A DNA stretch of 64,000 nt from NCBI RefSeq assembly GCF_001742225.1, contig NZ_CP017078.1, positions 248,001-312,000 of the forward strand, given 5' to 3'. Shown piece by piece: positions 9,508-17,963 of this stretch. A program made the translations under genes and the position numbers. Each line of letters opens with the position of its first letter. Within the stretch, counting starts at the first letter, position 1. Under the pieces are notes generated by a model. It saw only the letters and a program-made list of their open reading frames with translations. It ran no database searches and was not told the origin of the DNA. This DNA comes from Novosphingobium resinovorum. Its GTDB lineage: Bacteria > Pseudomonadota > Alphaproteobacteria > Sphingomonadales > Sphingomonadaceae.

Positions 9508-9690
9508 AGGAAGTACCGTGGCTCCTTGCAGATCTATGGTATGTCTCGCGCTTGGCACGTCGCTGTTGTCGCCGACCCATACAATCTTGCCGTCGAGAAC
9601 AACAAGTGCATCTGCTGGGCGCTGATCGTCGGCCGACTTGTAAATTCGCCCGTTGATCAGCCGAGTCGGTGCCGTTTCATCGTTCGTCAA
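9508..9690 (-). pseudogene. Amidohydrolase, N-terminal fragment fused to bioF remnant
   Basis: Starts MTNDETAPTRLINGRIYKSA and continues ADALVVLDGKIVWVGDNSD and HTIDLQGATVLPG. This is the N-terminal beta-sandwich of YtcJ-like amidohydrolases, where the next residues should be a metal-binding xxDxHxH. Instead the frame runs into bioF sequence out of frame and stops at 9424. The junction lies at about 9505-9512, around cctggcgctc. The promoter and ribosome site of this gene may now drive the bio genes. Confidence 0.7.
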
Positions 9691-9821
9691 CGCACGCTCT
9701 CCTTAGGAAGCCGAAAGATCCACCACTCTCCGCTGCAGCGCGGAAAGAAGACCCTATAGTCGGTCTGATCACCTGCCGTCGGTTCATTCGAATGCGCCTT
9801 ATTCGGGCTGCGGCAAGCAAT

Positions 9822-10790
9822 TCATCCGAACACAGACCAGTTCATTTCCGTCGTAAGGGTCTGAAGAGCGGCAGTCCCAAACTTGGAATTGCCGTGCTCG
9901 TTTAGACCAGGCGACCAGACCGCAACGGACGCTACGTCCGGCACAATCGCCAGAATGCCTCCTCCAACGCCACTCTTGCCCGGGACACCAACACTGAAAG
10001 CGAAGTCACCGGAACCGTCATAGTGCCCGCAAGTCAGCATGAGAGCGTTGACACGACGAGCGCACTGCGGCGACACTACCGATCGGCCGGTGGAAGGATT
10101 AACGCCACCGAACGCAAGGTATCGACCTGCGAGTGCAAGTTGCCGGCAACTCATTGCTACCGCGCACTGGTGAAAATAGACCCCAAGCGCGAGTTCGGGG
10201 GGATGAAGAAGATTCCCGCACGCCATCATAAAATTCGCCAAGGCGAAGTTCCGGAATCCTCCGGTCTTCTCAGCAGCGGCCACTTCGGAATCGATTAGTA
10301 TTCCATCGTCGTCCGACAAAAACCGGAGGAATCGGAGCGTTTCCCCGATGGCTTCCTTCGGTTCATGTCCAGCGAGTAGAACGTCACACAGAACGATGGC
10401 CCCCGCATTGATGAATGGATTTCGCGGAACGCCATTCTCGTACTCTAACTGCACGATCGAATTGAACCGATTTCCCGAGGGTTCACGACCCACCCGTTCC
10501 CACAGCGCATCCCCGATCTTGCCGAGAGCCAATGTAAGCGCGAACACCTTCGATATGCTCTGGATGGAAAACGGTTCCTCTGCGTCGCCGACCGAGATTA
10601 CTCCTCCGTCCCGCATGGCGACCGCAATACCGAATTTCCCAGGATCAATCCTGCCGAGCGGGGCGATGTATTCCGCCAACGCGCCGTAATCGCGCCTCAC
10701 CGACACTTGGCGTAGGATGGCATCAAGGATCATCCGTAAAGACTGGTTTTGATCCAAACGTTCGGTCTTCGCCGCCGACGGCGATGCCAT
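9822..10790 (-). CDS. Glutaminase (GlsA family)
   Basis: About 322 aa from ATG at 10790 ([20 protein letters not shown]); an ATG at 10832 would add 14 residues. Serine-dependent beta-lactamase-fold glutaminases hydrolyse L-glutamine to glutamate and ammonia. Key signatures: [20 protein letters not shown] (nucleophile Ser and general-base Lys of SxxK), [54 protein letters not shown] and [14 protein letters not shown]. It is divergent from the ferredoxin operon, and three palindromes of the putative IclR regulon lie in the shared upstream region. In this context it may hydrolyse a gamma-glutamyl amide or glutamine; that is inference. Confidence 0.85.
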   Translation of the reverse strand: MASPSAAKTERLDQNQSLRMILDAILRQVSVRRDYGALAEYIAPLGRIDPGKFGIAVAMRDGGVISVGDAEEPFSIQSISKVFALTLALGKIGDALWERVGREPSGNRFNSIVQLEYENGVPRNPFINAGAIVLCDVLLAGHEPKEAIGETLRFLRFLSDDDGILIDSEVAAAEKTGGFRNFALANFMMACGNLLHPPELALGVYFHQCAVAMSCRQLALAGRYLAFGGVNPSTGRSVVSPQCARRVNALMLTCGHYDGSGDFAFSVGVPGKSGVGGGILAIVPDVASVAVWSPGLNEHGNSKFGTAALQTLTTEMNWSVFG

Positions 10791-11053
10791 CACTTCAACC
10801 AACCTCCTCAATGGATACCCTCTCCGATCCACGGGGCCTCGGTTCGATCTGAGTTCATCCGAGGTACCCAGTTATATCGGCAAAAACGAAGCCCGCTCGA
10901 TCTGCCTGCTGGGCGAGCAGAGAACCCTGATGCCTTTCCGACGCGGCCAGGCGACCCATCGCCCGCTATGGATGGAAGACCCTGCCACGACAACATCTGC
11001 TGTTCGCACCCAACAACTGCATTCCAAGCGCGCAACTTCGCGCCGTCGCCTCG

Positions 11054-11068
11054 GTTCGTTATACGAAC
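11054..11068. promoter_or_regulatory. Putative IclR-type operator A
   Basis: GTTCGTTATACGAAC, a 15-bp palindrome (5-5-5) in the divergent region between the glutaminase and ferredoxin genes. It matches the pattern GTTCG-N5-CGAAC found at the other sites of this window and resembles PcaR-type IclR operators (GTTCGATAATCGCAC). Confidence 0.6.
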
Positions 11069-11193
11069 AACGGTTCGAATATTTGCGTTTTTTTCGCATC
11101 AGCACAAGCCCAAATCCCCATGCTCCGGCGGCACGGCGCTTCTCCCCTTTGGGACCAAATATCTTGAAATTAGCGGGAGAATGCTTTAGTCAT

Positions 11194-11208
11194 GTTCTAT
11201 ATAAGAAC
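11194..11208. promoter_or_regulatory. Putative IclR-type operator B1
   Basis: GTTCTATATAAGAAC, a perfect palindrome of the same 15-bp class, 34 bp before the ferredoxin start and 19 bp centre-to-centre from the next site, so the two sites could bind regulator cooperatively. Confidence 0.6.
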
Positions 11209-11212
11209 GTAT

Positions 11213-11227
11213 GTTCGATAAGCGAAC
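11213..11227. promoter_or_regulatory. Putative IclR-type operator B2
   Basis: GTTCGATAAGCGAAC, same motif class, directly in front of the ferredoxin start codons. Such closeness to the start would suit repression or a very short leader. Confidence 0.6.
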
Positions 11228-11241
11228 GAATGAGGATGAGG

Positions 11242-11565
11242 ATGTCCAAAGTGAGATTCGTCCAGCCGGACGGCCGAGACAGCGTGATCGAGGTAGTATC
11301 CGGGGTCAGCGTTATGCTCGCCGCGGTCCGCAATGGTGTACCCGGAATCGAGGGTGAATGTGGCGGTTGCCTTGATTGCGCTACGTGTCACGTCTACGTC
11401 GACATCGCGCAGGTCGCCGCGCTTCCCTCGCCCAACGACGATGAGCATGAGCTCTTGGCCACGGTCGCATCACCACGAAAATCGAATAGCAGGCTGAGTT
11501 GCCAACTCAAATCGCCATTTCCCACCGAGACGCTCACGATCTATGTACCAGAGGCACAATCATGA
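11242..11565 (+). CDS. Adrenodoxin-type [2Fe-2S] ferredoxin
   Basis: 107 aa from MSKVRFVQPDG; two more in-frame ATGs (11230, 11236) lie just upstream and the choice is not certain. The cluster ligands follow C-x5-C-x2-C in ECGGCLDCATCHVY plus a distal Cys in RLSCQL, as in adrenodoxin/putidaredoxin-type carriers that feed Rieske oxygenases or P450s. Its stop overlaps the reductase start (ATGA), so the pair is an electron-transfer operon. It probably serves the Rieske oxygenase encoded at 17964-19322, since no P450 is present here. Confidence 0.88.
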   Translation: MSKVRFVQPDGRDSVIEVVSGVSVMLAAVRNGVPGIEGECGGCLDCATCHVYVDIAQVAALPSPNDDEHELLATVASPRKSNSRLSCQLKSPFPTETLTIYVPEAQS

Positions 11566-12782
11566 CTGGTCTCGTCGTCATCGGGTCGTCATATGCAGGC
11601 GTGCAAGGTGCACTCTCCGCACGCGATGCCGGATTTTCCGAGCCAATCACGATCGTTTCCGACGAAGAATGGTTGCCCTACCAACGTCCCCCGTTGTCGA
11701 AAGATTTTCTTGTCGACCTCGCGACGACAGAAGAAAACCTCGTGTTGCGCGATAGAGCTTTTTTCGCCAATAAAGCTATCGATTTATTGCTCGGCGCCCG
11801 CGCCATGGAGATCGACAGACGGTCGCGAAAGATAGTGCTTGGCGACCGTTCCGAACTGGTCTTCGACAAACTCCTGATTGGGACCGGATCCCGTGCGAGA
11901 AAATTGCCTCTTCCAGGAGCCGATTTGGAAGGTGTCCGATATCTGCGGACAATGCAGGACGCGATCGCTCTCAAGACTTCCTTGCGGCGCGCTTCTGAAA
12001 TCGTCGTTGTCGGTGGCGGGTTCATAGGTCTGGAGGTAGCAGCCTCGGCCTGTAAGCTAGGGAAGAGGGTCACCGTGCTCGAAAGCGCATCGCGAATCTT
12101 GGAGCGGGCCGTATCACCGACTGTCTCCGAATATCTGCTCAACATGCACCTGCAGCACGGTGTGGATATAGCGGTTGGCGAAACGGTGGTATCGATCGAC
12201 GGGGAAAACGGCCGCGTCGCTTCGGTTAGCGGCAAGACTCGGGGGCGAATCCCGGCCGACCTCGTCTTGATCGGCGTTGGAGGCCTTCCAAACGATCAGA
12301 TCGCGAGAAATGCGGGCTTGAGATGCACGAACGGAATCGTAGTCGACGACCACGGGGGCACCAGCGACCCCGACATCTTCGCCGCAGGAGATTGCGCAAC
12401 GCACTACAACACTTTCGGGCGCGATTGGCTTCGTCTTGAATCCGTTCAGAACGCCCAAGATCAAGCAAAAGCCGCGGGTCTAGCGATCGCCGGGAACGCA
12501 GCCCCTTATGCGACCGTGCCGCGGTTTTGGTCCGATCAGTACGACGCGAAGCTGCAAATAGTTGGGATATCACACAACTTCGACGCGCAGGCGATACGGG
12601 GTTCGATCGGCGACGGAAAATTCTCGGTTTTCTACTACAAGCAGGGCAAGCTGATCGCGGTGGACAGCGTCAGCCGACCTGGAGACCAGATGGCCGCTCG
12701 CCGGCTCATTGCAGAGGGAATATCCCCGCACCCTGACCGGATTGCTGACCTGTCCTTTGACCTTAAATCCGTTCTCAGATGA
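11562..12782 (+). CDS. FAD/NAD(P)-dependent ferredoxin reductase
   Basis: 406 aa from MTGLVVIGSSYAGVQGALSA. The first FAD-binding fold has a GSSYAG variant of GxGxxG; PYQRPPLSKDFL is typical for oxygenase-coupled reductases (BphA4/CamA type); the NAD fold is IVVVGGGFIGLEVAASA; DPDIFAAGDCATH is the second FAD motif. It transfers electrons from NAD(P)H to the ferredoxin. Start and ferredoxin stop overlap by 4 bp. Together with the ferredoxin and the Rieske oxygenase this makes a three-component system split over 5 kb by IS insertions. Confidence 0.92.
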   Translation: MTGLVVIGSSYAGVQGALSARDAGFSEPITIVSDEEWLPYQRPPLSKDFLVDLATTEENLVLRDRAFFANKAIDLLLGARAMEIDRRSRKIVLGDRSELVFDKLLIGTGSRARKLPLPGADLEGVRYLRTMQDAIALKTSLRRASEIVVVGGGFIGLEVAASACKLGKRVTVLESASRILERAVSPTVSEYLLNMHLQHGVDIAVGETVVSIDGENGRVASVSGKTRGRIPADLVLIGVGGLPNDQIARNAGLRCTNGIVVDDHGGTSDPDIFAAGDCATHYNTFGRDWLRLESVQNAQDQAKAAGLAIAGNAAPYATVPRFWSDQYDAKLQIVGISHNFDAQAIRGSIGDGKFSVFYYKQGKLIAVDSVSRPGDQMAARRLIAEGISPHPDRIADLSFDLKSVLR

Positions 12783-12792
12783 TCGGGCGACG

Positions 12793-12945
12793 ATGATGTA
12801 TGGTCTGAAGATGCGGGATCTTGCTAAGCAAGCGGCTGGGGCACGGTACGGCTCACACGAAATGCCAAAACTCAAGCGGAAGAAGCGAGAGGGACCCGAG
12901 TTCATCGAAAGCTTGTCCCCCGTCAGCGCCCCTGAGACAAATTGA
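12793..12945 (+). other. Possible small ORF (50 aa) or gene remnant
   Basis: Directly behind the reductase, an open frame MMYGLKMRDLAKQAAGARYG continues to KLKRKKREGPEFIESLSPVS and ends at 12945, a few bases inside the proposed IS3 end. There is no clear ribosome site. It may be the 5' or internal part of a gene cut by the IS3 element. I do not recognise it. Confidence 0.25.
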
Positions 12946-13337
12946 GGGACTTCAGGTAGGGAGGATTGATGGTTCATCGTAGCCGTAAGGAGCGAGATGA
13001 AACAGAAATCCGGGCCGGGCAAAGCGCCGGCAGAACAGGTGCTGAAGGACATCCGGCGTCGGACCCGTCGGCAGTACTCGGCGGAAGAGAAGATCCGCAT
13101 CGTGCTGGAGGGACTGTGCGGCGATGAGAATATCTCCGAGCTGTGTCGCCGCGAGGGCATCGCCGCCTCGATGTATTACGGCTGGTCGAAGGAGTTCCTT
13201 GAAGCTGGCAAGCGCCGGCTGGCGGGCGACACGGCGCGCGCCGCGACCTCCGGCGAGGTGAAGGATCTTCGTCGCGAGGCCACCGCCCTCAAGGAGGTCG
13301 TGGCCGATCTGATCCTGGAGAACCGTCTGCTTAAAAA

Positions 13338-14697
13338 CGTATGGCTCGCCCCGTCTGCAAGTGTTTTGTTAATTTGGCTGATCAATCTGCACCAACGTAT
13401 CCGGTCTCAGGAACGTATCCTGGCCAAGATGGAGCTCCGCGCATTCCGATCCTCATAAGCATGACGGCGATTATCGCCATTTTTTTAATCAGGTTTTCGA
13501 AATGCCGTTCGACTGTCGGCCATCTTCACACTACCACCCACAGACATTCGAAGGTCTTGGACGTCATATATGTTGAACGGTCCTCGACCGGTTGTGATTA
13601 TGCAGGCTCTCTCACCGCCACTGCCTCGAAAGCGGTACCGTTCCGCAGCACACACCAGATAATCCGCGCCATCTTGGCAGCCAGCGCGACGACGACCTTG
13701 TTGATATGCGCTCTTGCCAACAAACTCCGCAGCCAGCTTCCAAGGATTGTCTGACCTTTTGACAGCGTCGGCAACGCTGCTCTGGCACCGTGGATCAGCA
13801 TCTTGCGCAAGTAACCATTTCCTCTCTTGCTGATCCCCAAGAGTTTAGGCCGTCCGCCGGTCGTCATCTGACGGGGCACAAGGCCAAGCCAGGCAGCAAG
13901 ATCCCGACCATGGCCAAATGCCTGCGCATTGTCGATCGCCGCCACGAAAGCTGTTGCGTTCAAAGGACCCACACCCGGGATCGTCACCAGAAGCCTGCAT
14001 GCTTTGTCCGAGCGGGCATAAGCCTTGAACTCCTCATCAAACGCCGCGATGCGACGATCCAGATCGTGCCATTGACCTTGCATGTCCTCGATGAGGGTCC
14101 GGATTCTTGGGCTGACAGAAGCAATATCTGCATCCATCAACATCGCGAGGCTAGTTTCCAACTTTCTGCGGCCTCGAGACATGATGATCCCACGCTCCAG
14201 CAAGATGGCCCGCAATTGATTAATGAGCGCTGTTCGCTCTGCAACAAGGCGATCACGCGCGCGATGTAATATCTGCATGTCGAGTTGTTCTTCGCTTTTC
14301 AGTTCAACGAAACGCATCGCTGGCCGGCTGGCGGCCTCGGCGATCGCTTCCGCGTCACGATCGTCGTTCTTCTGCGCTTTGACGTAAGGACGGACATATT
14401 CCGGTGGCATTAGCCGTACCTCATGCCCCTGTTTCTGAAACAGGCGTCCGAGGTGATGAGCCCCACCACAAGCCTCCATTGCAACCACACAGGCCGGTAG
14501 GCCCGAAACGAATTTGATTACGCTCTCACGCCGCACGCGACGGCGCAGGAGAACGCGCCCCGCTTCGTCGAGACCTGCCATGCTGCAGCTATTCTTCCCA
14601 AGGTCGATACCCAGAATTGCGATCTGCATTGCTCTACTCCTATGCTTGATGGATCCTGAGCAACAATGCGCCAGGAAGGAGGGGCGAGCCATTCCAT
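13338..14697 (-). mobile_element. IS110-family element nested in IS3 orfA
   Basis: About 1.36 kb. Its borders follow from the interrupted orfA. Related sequences lie at both ends: TATGGCTCGCCCC from 13340, and inverted AATGGCTCGCCCC ending near 14693, so it has short sub-terminal inverted repeats, as in the IS1111-like branch. The exact end bases are uncertain by a few nucleotides. Confidence 0.75.
13598..14629 (-). CDS. IS110-family transposase
   Basis: 343 aa from MQIAILGIDLGKNSCSMAGL. The N-terminal DEDD-type domain is seen in GIDLGKNS, VVAMEACGGAHHLGR and KNDDRDAEAIAEAASRPAMR. The C-terminal transposase_20 part has LLVTIPGVGPLNATAFVAAI and WLGLVPRQMTTGGRPKLLGI with the conserved serine region SKRGNGYLRKMLIHGARAAL. 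Appears intact. Confidence 0.9.
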   Translation of the reverse strand: MQIAILGIDLGKNSCSMAGLDEAGRVLLRRRVRRESVIKFVSGLPACVVAMEACGGAHHLGRLFQKQGHEVRLMPPEYVRPYVKAQKNDDRDAEAIAEAASRPAMRFVELKSEEQLDMQILHRARDRLVAERTALINQLRAILLERGIIMSRGRRKLETSLAMLMDADIASVSPRIRTLIEDMQGQWHDLDRRIAAFDEEFKAYARSDKACRLLVTIPGVGPLNATAFVAAIDNAQAFGHGRDLAAWLGLVPRQMTTGGRPKLLGISKRGNGYLRKMLIHGARAALPTLSKGQTILGSWLRSLLARAHINKVVVALAAKMARIIWCVLRNGTAFEAVAVREPA

Positions 14698-14727
14698 AAG
14701 TATGAACGGGGATGGGGAGGACGAGGC

Positions 14728-15706
14728 ATGAGGTATCCTGCATCCGTGAAGGCCGAGATCATCCAGCTGGTCGAGCAATCGCACCTGCCGGCCAAGCGCA
14801 CGCTGGACAAGCTCGGCATCCCCCGCGCCACGTTCTATAGATGGTACGATCGCTACCGCGAGGGCGGCATTGAGGCGCTCGCTGACCACCGGTCCCGACC
14901 GGACCGCGTCTGGAATCGGATTCCGGACGATGTGCGAGGCCAGATCCTCGACCTGGCGTTGGAGGCTCCCGAGCTGTCGCCGTGCGAGCTGGCCGTGCGG
15001 TTCACCGACGAACGAAAGTACTTTGTCTCCGAGGCTTCGGTCTATCGGCTGCTGAAGGCGTACGACCTGATCACCAGTCCGGCCTATGTGGTGATCAAGG
15101 CGGCGAATGAGTTCAAGGACAAGACAACCGCCATCAACCAGCTCTGGCAGACCGACTTCACCTATCTCAAGATCACCGGCTGGGGCTGGTATTATCTATC
15201 GACCGCGCTCGATGACTTCTCGCGCTACATCGTAACTTGGAGACTTGGTCCCACCATGTGCGCTCCCGACGTCACGGCGACGCTCGAACAGGCGCTCGCG
15301 GCCGCCAGCCTCGATGGCGCCACCGTCGTGCATCGACCGAGGCTCCTCTCGGATAACGGTTCGTTATACGTGGCAGGCGATCTCGCCACGTGGCTCGAAG
15401 ACAAGGGCGGAGCATGTGCGGGGCGCCCCGTATCACCCGCAGACCCAGGGAAAAATCGAGCGCTGGCACCAGACCCTGAAGAACCGCATTCTGCTCGACA
15501 ATTACTATCTGCCTGGAGACCTGGAGCAGCAGGTCAATGCCTTCGTCGAGCATTATAACCACGTGCGCTATCATGAGAGCATCAACAACCTCACTCCCGC
15601 CGACGTCTATTTCCGCAGGGCTGAGATGATTCTCGCCGAACGTCAGCGCATCAAGCGCGCCACCATCGCAAACCGTCGCTTGCAGCATCGACTGCAGGCC
15701 GCTTAA
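14728..15706 (+). pseudogene. IS3 orfB (DDE transposase) with frameshift
   Basis: Starts MRYPASVKAEIIQLVEQSHL overlapping the orfA stop. The catalytic core is WQTDFTYLKITGWGWYYLST (D) and LLSDNGSLYVAGDLATWLED (D), but the frame shifts near 15412, after EDKGG; the rest, RGAPYHPQTQGKIERWHQTL (E) to NRRLQHRLQAA, is in another frame. The transposase is therefore not made as one protein. Confidence 0.85.
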
Positions 15707-15870
15707 ACTCTACCCCCTGATGAGCCAGAGCCTCTTTTCTCGAAATGCCTGATTAGTCTCAAGTTATCTGACGACGGACAATCGAAAGCTTAGATAGTGG
15801 GTCTTCGCGTCCTGCAGTCCTGTCGATTGTAAAGGCCTCCCTCTGTAGTCTTCCGTGAAGAACTCTGATC

Positions 15871-16020
15871 TCAGGCCGGATTGATCAAAAGTTCCGGAGA
15901 GAGCACGGTCAGGATTTGGCGCAATAAGGGCCTGATCCATCGGATGAGCCGGCGGAAATTGTAGCCGGCAGCGATGTGCCGGGTGTCTCCGACCGAGCAA
16001 AAACCTCGTCCGCGATCTCT
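15871..16020 (-). pseudogene. IS5-type transposase, C-terminal remnant
   Basis: Reads RHIAAGYNFRRLIRWIRPLL, then RQILTVLSPELLINPA and stop. This resembles the extreme C-terminus of IS5-group transposases. Nothing of the catalytic core remains. It lies between the IS3 element and the isomerase gene; the stretch 15762-15870 holds nothing I recognise. Confidence 0.6.
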
Positions 16021-16026
16021 AAATCT

Positions 16027-16368
16027 TCAAAATTTCAGATGCTTTTTGTAGGCCACGGCGTCCATGTCGCGAACATCGATGCTAATGCTGTAAGTGTGCA
16101 ACAGAAGTTCGACAAGCGTTTTGCGTATTGCGACGCTCAGGGCCTCCTTCTGTTGGGGTGTCCTCCCGACAATCATGTAAAACGAAACGTGAAAGAAGGA
16201 CTTCGCCTCACCGGCGACGAGATAATTATCGAAAGCCTGGGCGCGGATCTTTAAATCTTCAGCTTTGACGATACCTGTGGCAGCGGCCGCGCGATGAAGT
16301 TCCAAAAGGATTTCAGATAACGGTGGCATGCTCTGGTCGAGCGAATAGTGACAAACGATGTGCGGCAA
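16027..16368 (-). CDS. 5-carboxymethyl-2-hydroxymuconate isomerase-like protein
   Basis: 113 aa. The start is set by AAGGAG, 8 nt before a TTG codon, giving MPHIVCHYSLDQSMPPLSEI with the catalytic N-terminal proline after Met. HRAAAATGIVKAEDLKIRAQ, VAGEAKSFFHVSFYMIVGRT and SISIDVRDMDAVAYKK match the CHMI family of the tautomerase fold, which isomerises ring-cleavage products of homoprotocatechuate. It is last in the Rieske-ligase-isomerase operon, so it probably acts on a ring-fission intermediate of the same pathway; no ring-cleavage dioxygenase is in the window. Confidence 0.75.
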   Translation of the reverse strand: MPHIVCHYSLDQSMPPLSEILLELHRAAAATGIVKAEDLKIRAQAFDNYLVAGEAKSFFHVSFYMIVGRTPQQKEALSVAIRKTLVELLLHTYSISIDVRDMDAVAYKKHLKF

Positions 16369-16499
16369 CGAAATTGCTCCTTGGGACCGCGTTACGGGAA
16401 GATTTGCCCTGACTATCACAATCGATCAAATGGCGACGTACACCGTTTCATTGGTGCTGAGCAGGTGCACGCCAGACCGATAGATCGGCACTCATCATG

Positions 16500-17939
16500 T
16501 CAAAATAGCTCAAAATACTCGCGTTGCTCCCACTCGCTGACCTCTGATTGGAACCGTTCAATTTCTGCGTTTTTAATGTGAACGTAATAGTCAATAAACT
16601 GTTCGCCAAAGGCGTTCCGGAAAAAGGTATCTTCGTTCAGAGCGAGGACCGCTTCTCGCAAGGATGTGGGCAACAGACTAGCCTTGGTCTCGTAGGGCGT
16701 ATCGGACGACAGTCCAGGATCGAGCGAACGGTCGATTCCATCAAGTCCCGCCAGAATTTGAGAGGACATATATAGATATGGATTGGCCGCCGGCTCGCCT
16801 ATACGATTTTCAAGACGCGTTGCTTGGTTACTGGGCCCACCAAGCACCCGTATCATCACGCCTCGATCGTCACGTCCCCAAATGGCCCGATCAGGAGCGA
16901 GCGAGTACGAGCGATATCGCTTGTATCCGTTAATGGTGGGAGTGGAGAAAACGGCCGACGCACGCGCGTGGCCAAGCAACCCCGCCATGTATTGCTTTCC
17001 GAGTTGGGAAAGCCCCTCATCTCTAGACATAAACGCGTTTTCACCATTTGCCACGGAAACCAAGGTTTGGTGAAGATGCCATCCCGACGACATCACGTTT
17101 GGAATTCGCGGCCGACACATAAATGTGGCATGATACCCATTCCGCGTGCAGATCTGCTTTACCGCACTGCGGAATAAGGTCACTAAATCCGCAGACTCCA
17201 TTCCTACGGTCGGTTGGAAAACGAACTCGCACTGGCTTGGGCCAAACTCGATTTCGATTGAACGCAGGGGCAAACCAAGCTCAACAATATCTCGCCTAAT
17301 CAGCTCTAGGGCCGGCTCCATCTGATCGTAGCGTTGCTCGGTTAGATATTGATAACCCTGCGTCAAGAGGCTTACGGCTGGCGGCTCGCCGGGCTGCCCG
17401 GGTAATCCCGCGTCGGTTAACGCGAGACGCGGGCTTTCGAGTTTGAAGATGTGGCATTCGACCTCGACACCGGCTTTAAAATTGTAGCCTCTCCTTTCAA
17501 GTTTTTCGAGTACAGATCTATACAATCCGCGCGTAGCAAACGGCACAGGACGTCCGTCGGTAAAGTACAGGTCGCATAAACACCAACCGGTAGTGGGTGC
17601 CCAAGGTAATACCTTAAACGTACTGGGGTCCGCCACCATCACGATGTCGCTACCGCCCTGCATCTCCTTCATTCCGAAACCACCGCCCGGAGTGAACACC
17701 GGGAATACATTGCGGTTCGAAGTATCCTTGACCAGGAGCGTGGTCGTGACGGAGCAGCCAGCCTCAAGTGAGGCCAACGCCTCGCCTGCGACCAGCGTCT
17801 TGCCTCGTAGAACCCCATGTTGATCGGGAAACGAGAATCGAACGGTTTGCAAACCCTTCTCTTCCGCGAGTTGCCGGAACCGAGACGCTGCTTCGTGCTG
17901 TTCAGCAGACCATAGATTATAATTCTTGACGAAACTCAA
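16500..17939 (-). CDS. Glutamine synthetase-family ligase (gamma-glutamyl amide synthase-like)
   Basis: 479 aa with a TTG start (MSFVKNYNLWSAEQHEAASR) behind GGGAGAG. Class-I GS catalytic boxes are present: VEVECHIFKLESP, IEIEFGPSQCEFVF, SSGWHLHQTL, APDRAIWGRDDRGVMIRVLG and RLENRIGEPAANPYLYMSSQ. The length and divergence fit the branch that ligates glutamate to amines (gamma-glutamylputrescine or gamma-glutamylanilide synthases) rather than nitrogen-assimilating GlnA; no GlnA-type adenylylation motif was recognised. It is 24 bp downstream of the Rieske oxygenase gene, an arrangement known from aniline oxidation, where an arylamine is first gamma-glutamylated. The substrate cannot be read from the sequence. 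Confidence 0.82.
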   Translation of the reverse strand: MSFVKNYNLWSAEQHEAASRFRQLAEEKGLQTVRFSFPDQHGVLRGKTLVAGEALASLEAGCSVTTTLLVKDTSNRNVFPVFTPGGGFGMKEMQGGSDIVMVADPSTFKVLPWAPTTGWCLCDLYFTDGRPVPFATRGLYRSVLEKLERRGYNFKAGVEVECHIFKLESPRLALTDAGLPGQPGEPPAVSLLTQGYQYLTEQRYDQMEPALELIRRDIVELGLPLRSIEIEFGPSQCEFVFQPTVGMESADLVTLFRSAVKQICTRNGYHATFMCRPRIPNVMSSGWHLHQTLVSVANGENAFMSRDEGLSQLGKQYMAGLLGHARASAVFSTPTINGYKRYRSYSLAPDRAIWGRDDRGVMIRVLGGPSNQATRLENRIGEPAANPYLYMSSQILAGLDGIDRSLDPGLSSDTPYETKASLLPTSLREAVLALNEDTFFRNAFGEQFIDYYVHIKNAEIERFQSEVSEWEQREYFELF

Positions 17940-17963
17940 AGTGAACTCTCCCTGGGCTGCGGT

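Larger units (their letters stand above)
12997..14731 (+). pseudogene. IS3 orfA, split by the IS110 insertion
   Basis: The first part (12997-13337) reads RRTRRQYSAEEKIRIVLEGL, SELCRREGIAASMYYGWSKE (helix-turn-helix) and VADLILENRLLKN (leucine-zipper-like). The tail SMNGDGEDEA with its stop reappears at about 14698-14731, directly before orfB, exactly as in uninterrupted relatives. The IS110 element occupies the interval. Confidence 0.8.
12933..15761 (+). mobile_element. IS3-family element interrupted by an IS110-family element
   Basis: Carries orfA and orfB of an IS3 element. Imperfect ends TGAGACAAATTGA (12933) and, inverted, TGAGACTAATC (ending 15761) are proposed termini; no convincing target duplication is seen. 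The orfA 3' end is split by a 1.36 kb IS110-family element, and orfB has a frameshift, so the element is dead. It separates the ferredoxin operon from the Rieske operon. Confidence 0.7.

Noticed and set aside
9775..9800. CATTCGAATG palindrome as another IclR operator
   Set aside because: It lacks the GTTCG-N5-CGAAC spacing of the other sites.
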